Below, piece after piece: positions 57,753 to 64,000 of a stretch of 64,000 nucleotides of DNA (positions are counted from its first letter, which is position 1; each line of letters begins with the position of its first letter). The DNA comes from Turritopsis dohrnii (Eukaryota > Cnidaria > Hydrozoa > Anthoathecata > Oceaniidae): positions 1,674,001 through 1,738,000 of the forward strand of contig BQMF02000014.1 of NCBI GenBank assembly GCA_027922465.2, written 5' to 3'. The notes below the pieces were generated by a model. The model made no database searches, was not told the origin of the DNA, and saw nothing but the letters and a program-made list of their open reading frames with translations. The position numbers were made by a program, and so were the translations under genes.

Positions 57753-59237
57753 AACCTTATAGACCAGTTTGTTTTTTTTTCATCAATATCAAATGTCACT
57801 GTTGGTTTGTTAGTCCAAAACCTTTCATGCCTTGTTCACGTGATGCCGCACTATGTCTGTAAACTTTTGGAAAATAACAACGCGTTGCATTTAGGGATTA
57901 ACTGATTATTTGACAGCTTGTTACGTCATTGAGTTGAATTACTTACAGATATTTACGAAAGATTTGTTTGAACGGTATAGGCTTGTGAGCAAATGCTATC
58001 TTGGTTTTTATACATTTTTGAATTCAACAGACAAAAATGACTGTATTACTTTAAGAATAACAATTTTAGATGCTTCAGTTAACTCGAAAAATATTGCTCG
58101 AAGTACAGAATTTTCGAGTTATTCACATTCTTTTGTCTGAGGCGATTGTTTAAGTGGTTCAATTTACTGAAAATTCGAGTAACAGAAAATTCGAGTAACA
58201 GAGAATTCGAGTAACAGAAAATTCGAGTTAGATTCTGTTACAAAAGTACTTGTTTTATGTCGGATGGACAAATCGATACTTAGGGCTATATAAAAAAACA
58301 GCACGTTTAAGATACAATATCGAGCAAACGTTTTTCGAAAGTATACTGGTATAGAATTTACAAAATTTCTACAAGGATGATAGTGAAAAAATATTGAAAC
58401 AAACAGTTATTGTGTCGGATGGACAAAATGCTAAAACTGTTGTAACAGACCCTTTATTCCATTATCTAATTCTATTTAACCGACATGATTATTGCACAAT
58501 TTTGCATAATTTATGCAGGATTATGCAAATTCTTTTGAGAACTAATAGTTGTTAAAAACTATTCGTTAATTTCTTATAATTTCTTACGTGACATCAATAC
58601 ACCAAATTTCTGCATAAACCATATGTTGCAACGGAGATAAATTATGCAAACTCGTCTTTAAACGTCTTTTAATTTTTTAAACCTCTTCCAGTTGTCAATA
58701 AATGTATTTAGTTTTAAAGTGAGAATCGCAAACAGCAGTACCTGCTTTAATTTCGAAATTATCCCCAACATTACCTTTTCTTCTGTAGAGGTTAATCCTA
58801 CGTTTCCACAAGTCTCTCATATTTTCAATTTAAAAAAAGATAGTTTTCTCCATATATCACTGTTGTAAAGTCGGCTTTTGCATTCTGGAATGCAACATTT
58901 GACACCCTTTCCACCTCAGTCAGCTTTTGGGGGTCAAGCACACATTTTACTCAAAATAATGTTTCTTAATAATTATTCAGTATTTCAACAAAAGTGTATC
59001 ACCTTTCTTTACTAACTTTCTCAATAACCTGCCATAATCTTTGATGAATGTGGCAATACAGTTGTTTTCCTGATTTCTTTCGACTTGAGCGTTTGTGTTT
59101 CCTTCGTTTGTTTACATTTTAAGTACATCCAACCTCGTTTTCATGTAACGGAAAATAATCTCGAAAAAGGTGTAATACGTATTTTCTGCATCAGTGTTCT
59201 GATGATAAGGTTGTATGCTCCTGAAATACATCTTTCT
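57753..59237. other. Intergenic with a 16-bp tandem array
   Basis: AAAATTCGAGTAACAG is repeated nearly four times at 58170-58229. TGTCGGATGGACAAA occurs at about 58258 and 58413. ATTCGAGTTA/TAACTCGAA motifs around 58080-58230 may be the remains of a pogo-like element. No gene recognised. Confidence 0.5.
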
Positions 59238-59335
59238 CTAGCCTCTTTTTAAACCTCCTGTCAATACCTGGTTAACACGTTTTACCTCGTTTTCATGTTT
59301 TCTATTGTTTTACTAATTTCATTTCATCGTTAACA
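59238..59335 (-). mobile_element. MITE, AATAGACCTTTCCCGAAT family, copy 5 (fragment)
   Basis: TTTTACCTCGTTTTCATGTT and TCTATTGTTTTACTAATTTC are the reverse of GAAACGAGG and GAAACAATAGA-type blocks in copies 2 and 4. Confidence 0.4.
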
Positions 59336-59504
59336 AGATTCACAAAAATGACGTCATATTTCTCCAAAGTTTCAAAAAATTAATCAATTATTGTGTGTAC
59401 ATTGATAACCATAAGATAACGTATATTAAAATTATTACTATGAAAGTTTTTCGGTACATTATACCATCTTTAGTACACAAATAATATTACTAGCATGTAG
59501 CTTT

Positions 59505-59670
59505 CATAGGCGTATTCAAGGTCAGTCACAAAAAGTGGAGGAGTCCAACATTACGAAAATTTCTTTTCAGTCTTAAGTATCGATTTGGTTATTTGCGCGC
59601 TTTCCTTTTCTACTTTAAATGACTAAACCCTCCTCCACAAAGTTTGACTGACCTCTGGCTACGCCTTTGA
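59505..59670 (+). mobile_element. MITE with CATAGGCGT ends, copy 3 (best preserved)
   Basis: CATAGGCGTATTCAAGGTCA left; reversed right end CAAAGGCGTAGCCAGAGGTC; AGTGGAGGAGT and its reverse CTCCTCCAC pair next. No coding content. Confidence 0.72.
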
Positions 59671-61313
59671 CGAATATCATTGGATTAAAACAAAAGTTTT
59701 GTATAAAAGCATGTTGCAAATGTGGGGACACTAGCCACATTTTACAAAACGCATTTGCAACATGAAAAAATAATAAACATAATAAACATAATAGACATAA
59801 TAAACTAGCATGTAGCTTTAGCTAAAAATGTCCCCCGCGCTCAAGCATTCCAATTTGTACACACAGCAAGCTATACATTAACAACGGAAACGAAAAAAAA
59901 TATTTGGGACATGATAAGTGGCATACCTATATGCTTAAATATTTCGACAAAGCCAGTTTTTTAGGAAGCCTCAAAGCTGCTCAACACTCGCTCAAAATCG
60001 TTTTAGAAATGTCTTGCATTATGATCAATGCGTGACATAATAGAGGAGCAGCATTGAAGCTCCAGTCATAACACTTGTAACTTTTAATGCATTGAAGCAG
60101 GCATAAAATAACACCCTTCATTCGCAGAGTTGACAGGATGGCATCAATTGAACTTTAGGACAAACACGATAATTGAAAAACTATTTAATCGGCCAACGGT
60201 CATTTAAAGAACAAGCACTGTTTTATGACGCCATTTCTATTGTTTTGAGTTAAGATGAAACTTTTGATCACATTGTATAAACACAATAAAAACAAGAAGA
60301 ATTGTGAGCATGAAACTTTAAACTTTCTTGAGGATTACCTTTCCAATTAAAGGAACAATTAATTGTTCATATGAAAAAGTTTTACAATACAACAAATAGT
60401 TTAATGAGTAGTGTAACCAAGTGGCATAGTGTAGCGGTGGCAGTATTTCAAAACCAACTTGGAATATGCAAACCAAATAGATCTAAACTTAAACAGATGA
60501 AAATCTGCACAAAACTTTGTTACTTTTTGTTATCTCTTAGGCCTGTCTCTTAGTCACACTGATGCTAATATACCTTTCAAAAAGTGATAAGTAATATCAG
60601 AAAGTATTTGCTACAAACAAAAGAAATGTGTGAACTGAAACCATGGATGCATATTTTATAATCAAAATAAGATTTGTTAAAGAAATTATTGTAAGAGCAA
60701 AAAGAAAAAAAAAAATTCAAAAAAAGTTAAAGCGAAAAATCCATTAGAAATCTGCGTTTCAAACTTTGATTCATAACAAAAAAATAGCCAAAGTTTACAT
60801 ATAAAAAGGTTTTATTGATCATGATCACACTAGGTTTGGACAGTTAAGTAAGAAAAACACGAAAAACGACAATTTGTAATATGGCTAATAATTGTATGTA
60901 CCGTCAACACGAAAAGTTGGAGGATGTGAGGATGATGAACAAAATCGGAAACTGCTATGCCTCCTCGGTCGCCTACGCTCGCTGCGGGGGCAAAAACAGT
61001 TATTACGGGAATTGTAAGAACATGGTGTTAAAAGTCCAAAGAAATTAACACGTAGTTTAATTACATCGTGCTTATTGTTTCAAAACACTGAATGCATTCA
61101 ATTTTTTTATTAATTTTATCTTTGCGCTGAGAACCCCAAATTGATATTTAAAAACATAAAAGTTAAACGTTTTTCGTGAACACACAGCTTAAATTTGTTT
61201 ATTGTTTTCCAAATTGCTGTCATTGTTTCAAAAAATCTTTTCTTTTCATCCACATTTAAACAACCATTAAAGGATCGACCATTCAAGCATTTAAGACTTA
61301 TCGGAAAATCGGA
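59671..61313. other. Intergenic, 1.6 kb, no gene recognised
   Basis: Contains a short CATAATAAA array (about 59770-59805) and a GC-richer patch near 60960-60990. No gene supported. Confidence 0.4.
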
Positions 61314-61315
61314 TA

Positions 61316-61812
61316 CCGTATTTCCTCGCCGAGGCGTTTATTACAAATTCCAGTTTTTGGATGCGGCATTTAATAGAGGGCGGCGTTCATTGGAGGGCGA
61401 CGTTTATTTCAAAATGAAAAATTGGACAGAAGCAAACTTACGTAATAATGTTTCCTTATCCTTAAAAAGGTTACAAAAGATTGTGTGAAAATTTTTTACA
61501 CAAAAGATATGTTCACAAAAATGTAATAGCAATATCACTGTCGCCGTTCTCTTCTATGAGATGAAAACTTTTATAGCAACTAATTACACATCACATATTC
61601 ATGCCAACTTGGAAGAATTTGTTGATAGAAAACAAATAAAACTATTAACTATTAAACCAATTCTTGTTTAGCCGGTTTTCTAATAAACGCTGCTTTCCAA
61701 GATGCAGCGTTTATTAGAGGGCGGTGTTTACTACAAATGTTCGGCCAAAAGTGCGACGTTTAATAGAGGGCGGCGTTTATCAGAGGGCGCCGTTTATTAG
61801 AGGAAGTACGGC
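61316..61812. mobile_element. GCGGCGTTTATTAGAGGGCG-type element with CCGTAYTTCCTC ends
   Basis: CCGTATTTCCTCGCCGAGGC left; reversed right end CCGTACTTCCTCTAATAAAC. Both subterminal parts carry TAGAGGGCGGCGTTTAT repeats. Design parallels the GCGCCCCTCTCTAATAAGCGC elements but the sequence differs. The 97-codon frame over its left side is repeat-derived. Confidence 0.7.
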
Positions 61813-62855
61813 ACTGATCTGATCTGCAAGTTTGCGCTTTTGAACTCATACGACCAAATTGATGCGAAGTAACGGAAACACGATTAATAAAAAAAAAATC
61901 TGCAGTAGAAAATTATTATAACAACAAAATTGATTTTACTTGTGTTAATACCTAAATGTCCATCCCAAAATCAAAATTTCCATTTTGTTCAATTCCATAG
62001 CAACGCAAATCACAAAAAAAATTTTTTTCTTTCCCTTTATTACTTGGCTTCGATTCTTCTAGTGGTGTGTTGTGTATTCGATTCTTGCAATATATTATAT
62101 AAATAAATTAAAAACATAATAGTACTCACGGTTTTTTCAAAAACTTTTTTCTTGCTGGAAATAAAAATCGTTTGTTCAAAAAAATGTCTTTTTCAAAAGA
62201 TATTTAGAAAAACATTTTCAACATCAATGTCGTTCGATTTGCAATTGAATTAATTATTCTGTGAATACTATTAATTGATATAAAACCGTTGGACTCAATC
62301 AGACATAAATGCTTTATTCAAAAGCTCAAAAGCAGTGCTGGTTCCGCAGTTCATCCTTATCACTAACGGATTAATGAAAGAATCTGTTGACGAAGTTGGT
62401 TGTCTTTTGAGATGATTCCTGATGATTGGAGAAACACCATAATATTTTTTTCAATTTCCTCATATAGCCAAAAATTTTGCATATTATGCCAGATGAAGCT
62501 TCAGGGATTATCAACAGTCGGGTAGAAGCAAATGAACCTTTGTCATAATTACTTCGAATAATTAAAATTGCTAGAATAATTAGAATATTTAGAATAATTA
62601 TAAGAGTAAGAAGACAATAAGTTCGAATAATTACAAATAATTTACCATTGCTATTATGCATAAAGTGTGAGGCAAGAATCTAGTTCGGACAACGGTTGGA
62701 TTGATTTCAAAATAAGAAAATTTAAACTGTCTTCTTTGATATCAACAGCAATAACCACAGAGCCCCGGACTAAAACTAGACCAATCAACTTGTTGTGTCG
62801 CGAGATGTATGTGAAAGACGTCCTCTCAATTAGACGCTACGTCACGCTGCTGAAC

Positions 62856-63019
62856 CTCAAGGCGAATATCCACTTGAGATAATTGTCTGCAGACCGGACC
62901 GGATTGGTTCGCTAGACAACAGACCACGTGAAAACACTACGTCTTCATGTGGTCTATTGTTTTGCGGACGGATCCGGTCCGGTCCGTGGACAATTATCCG
63001 AAGTGGATATTCCCCTTAA
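62856..63019. repeat. Near-perfect palindrome around CCGGACCGGA
   Basis: GCGAATATCCACTTGAGATA ... GACCGGACCGGAT ... GACCACGTGAA pairs with TTCATGTGGTC ... ATCCGGTCCGGTC ... TATCCGAAGTGGATATTC. Arms about 75 bases. Its GC-rich core stands out in this AT-rich window. A fold-back MITE is likely. Confidence 0.83.
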
Positions 63020-64000
63020 AGCCGGTTTTCCAATAGAAACAAATTGATACGCGTATCATGTATAATCCCGTCGGTAATATAAATTGAATTCACAAATTAT
63101 GTTAATGCGCATCTCCACAAGTTGCGGCTACCCCTAGATCCGCCGGTCGGTCAGTGTAAGCAATCCGATACAAATATGATGCTAAAATCATTTGAAAAAA
63201 CCGTCTGATATATTTTTTTAAACGCTGGACGTACAAATCTTCCGATAATGATAGATTAAATATATAGCCACAAGAGAAATATTTTAGCATTGATTTTTAA
63301 TTGTTGTTTTCAATTGTCTTTCCTATCAAATGCTTTTAAAAACCTTGATAGTGATTACGCATTACTTTATGACTCATTGTGACGAAATTAATGAACTTTT
63401 GAGAAATTCTTCCATTCCTCTGGGGAAATCGAGCTATTATCACAAACCAACGAAAATCTAAAGTTAAATATTGTAAAAAAGAATTGATTGCGATCTTGGA
63501 AGGAAAAGCAAAATGACGATTGAAAACATAGATATGAAGTTAGTACAATTAAAGAGAGAATTGGTAAGAAAGGAATTGAATTTCAGAAGATCTTTCCTCT
63601 GTAAACCAGATGCTATTTCTAATTTTGTATTGGGTTTTTGAAGTGTTTTCGAAGTCAAATTTTTAAATGATGTTTTGCTAGAAAACTGTTTGTATCAAAT
63701 GGAACGCCATTCAAGTTCATATTCATAATAATAAAATTTTAGGAGCTTGCGTATAATAAAAGAAATCTTATTTTATTTACTATTGTGGTGGAGTAAAGTC
63801 TTTAAAATATCCGTGTTTCTCCTAATACTACCACTGACAATATATTCCTAATTATGAACGAATGTTTACATGAAATAGTTGCCAGATTTGAAATTTAATT
63901 CTAAAGTTCATCAATTTTCATAAAAATTTGAACGAAGCACAATTTGAAAGTGCTGATTTCGAATTTGGCTGTCCTTTTGTCAGATTTAACCGAACTTGGG
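63020..64000. other. Right edge, no gene recognised
   Basis: About 63097-63145 repeats 25803-25850 (TTAATGCGCATCTCCACAAG). A 64-codon minus frame at 63464-63658 has no recognised domain. Confidence 0.4.

Noticed and set aside
1..64000. CRISPR array
   Set aside because: The repeated units (MITEs, 16-bp, 21-bp, 50-bp tandem repeats) lack regular unique spacers, and the DNA is eukaryotic.

Overview
The window is AT-rich, intron-containing metazoan DNA, most likely from a marine invertebrate. A cnidarian is my best guess, but nothing in the sequence decides it. I saw no prokaryotic operons, rRNA genes, free-standing tRNA genes, CRISPR arrays or autonomous transposase/reverse-transcriptase genes.

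Region 1 (1-9452, + strand) is the 3' part of one large secreted chitin-binding-type gene. I place 13 exons (the first cut by the window edge). All junctions are phase 1 with GT/AG borders, and the last exon ends at TAA 9450-9452. The exons encode an alternating A-B-A-B series of CBM14/peritrophin-A-like domains: seven complete couplets plus the end of an earlier B domain. B domains have the usual six cysteines; A domains have four and lack the equivalents of C2 and C6. Introns carry a fold-back transposon (3073-4008), a tRNA-derived SINE (5561-5868) and dispersed repeats. Exons 7-8 and 9-10 are a tandem duplication.

Region 2 (about 11.6-44.2 kb, - strand) holds five small, apparently intronless genes for secreted proteins of 103-184 aa that I cannot assign to a known family (11638-12099, 18058-18513, 22889-23443, 26394-26942, 43838-44149). 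All have an N-terminal signal peptide and a conserved core W-x-C-[DN]-x-x-C-[QE] carrying the only two cysteines expected in the mature protein for the copies checked. All lie on the same strand. The first four have a good TATA-like element 50-150 bp upstream; the fifth has a weaker one. Two (22889 and 26394) are recent duplicates. This cluster is the best candidate for an undescribed system.

The rest is gene-poor and full of small non-autonomous DNA transposons: a ten-copy hairpin MITE with CCCAGYGGGC-type ends; four TA-flanked families of common design; a 1.2-kb PIF/Harbinger-like element with TTA duplications; GCGCCCCTCTCTAATAAGCGC-type elements, one with a 27-G run; several near-perfect palindromes; and three tRNA-derived SINE copies of two kinds. 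From 44.3 kb to the end I find no gene I can support.
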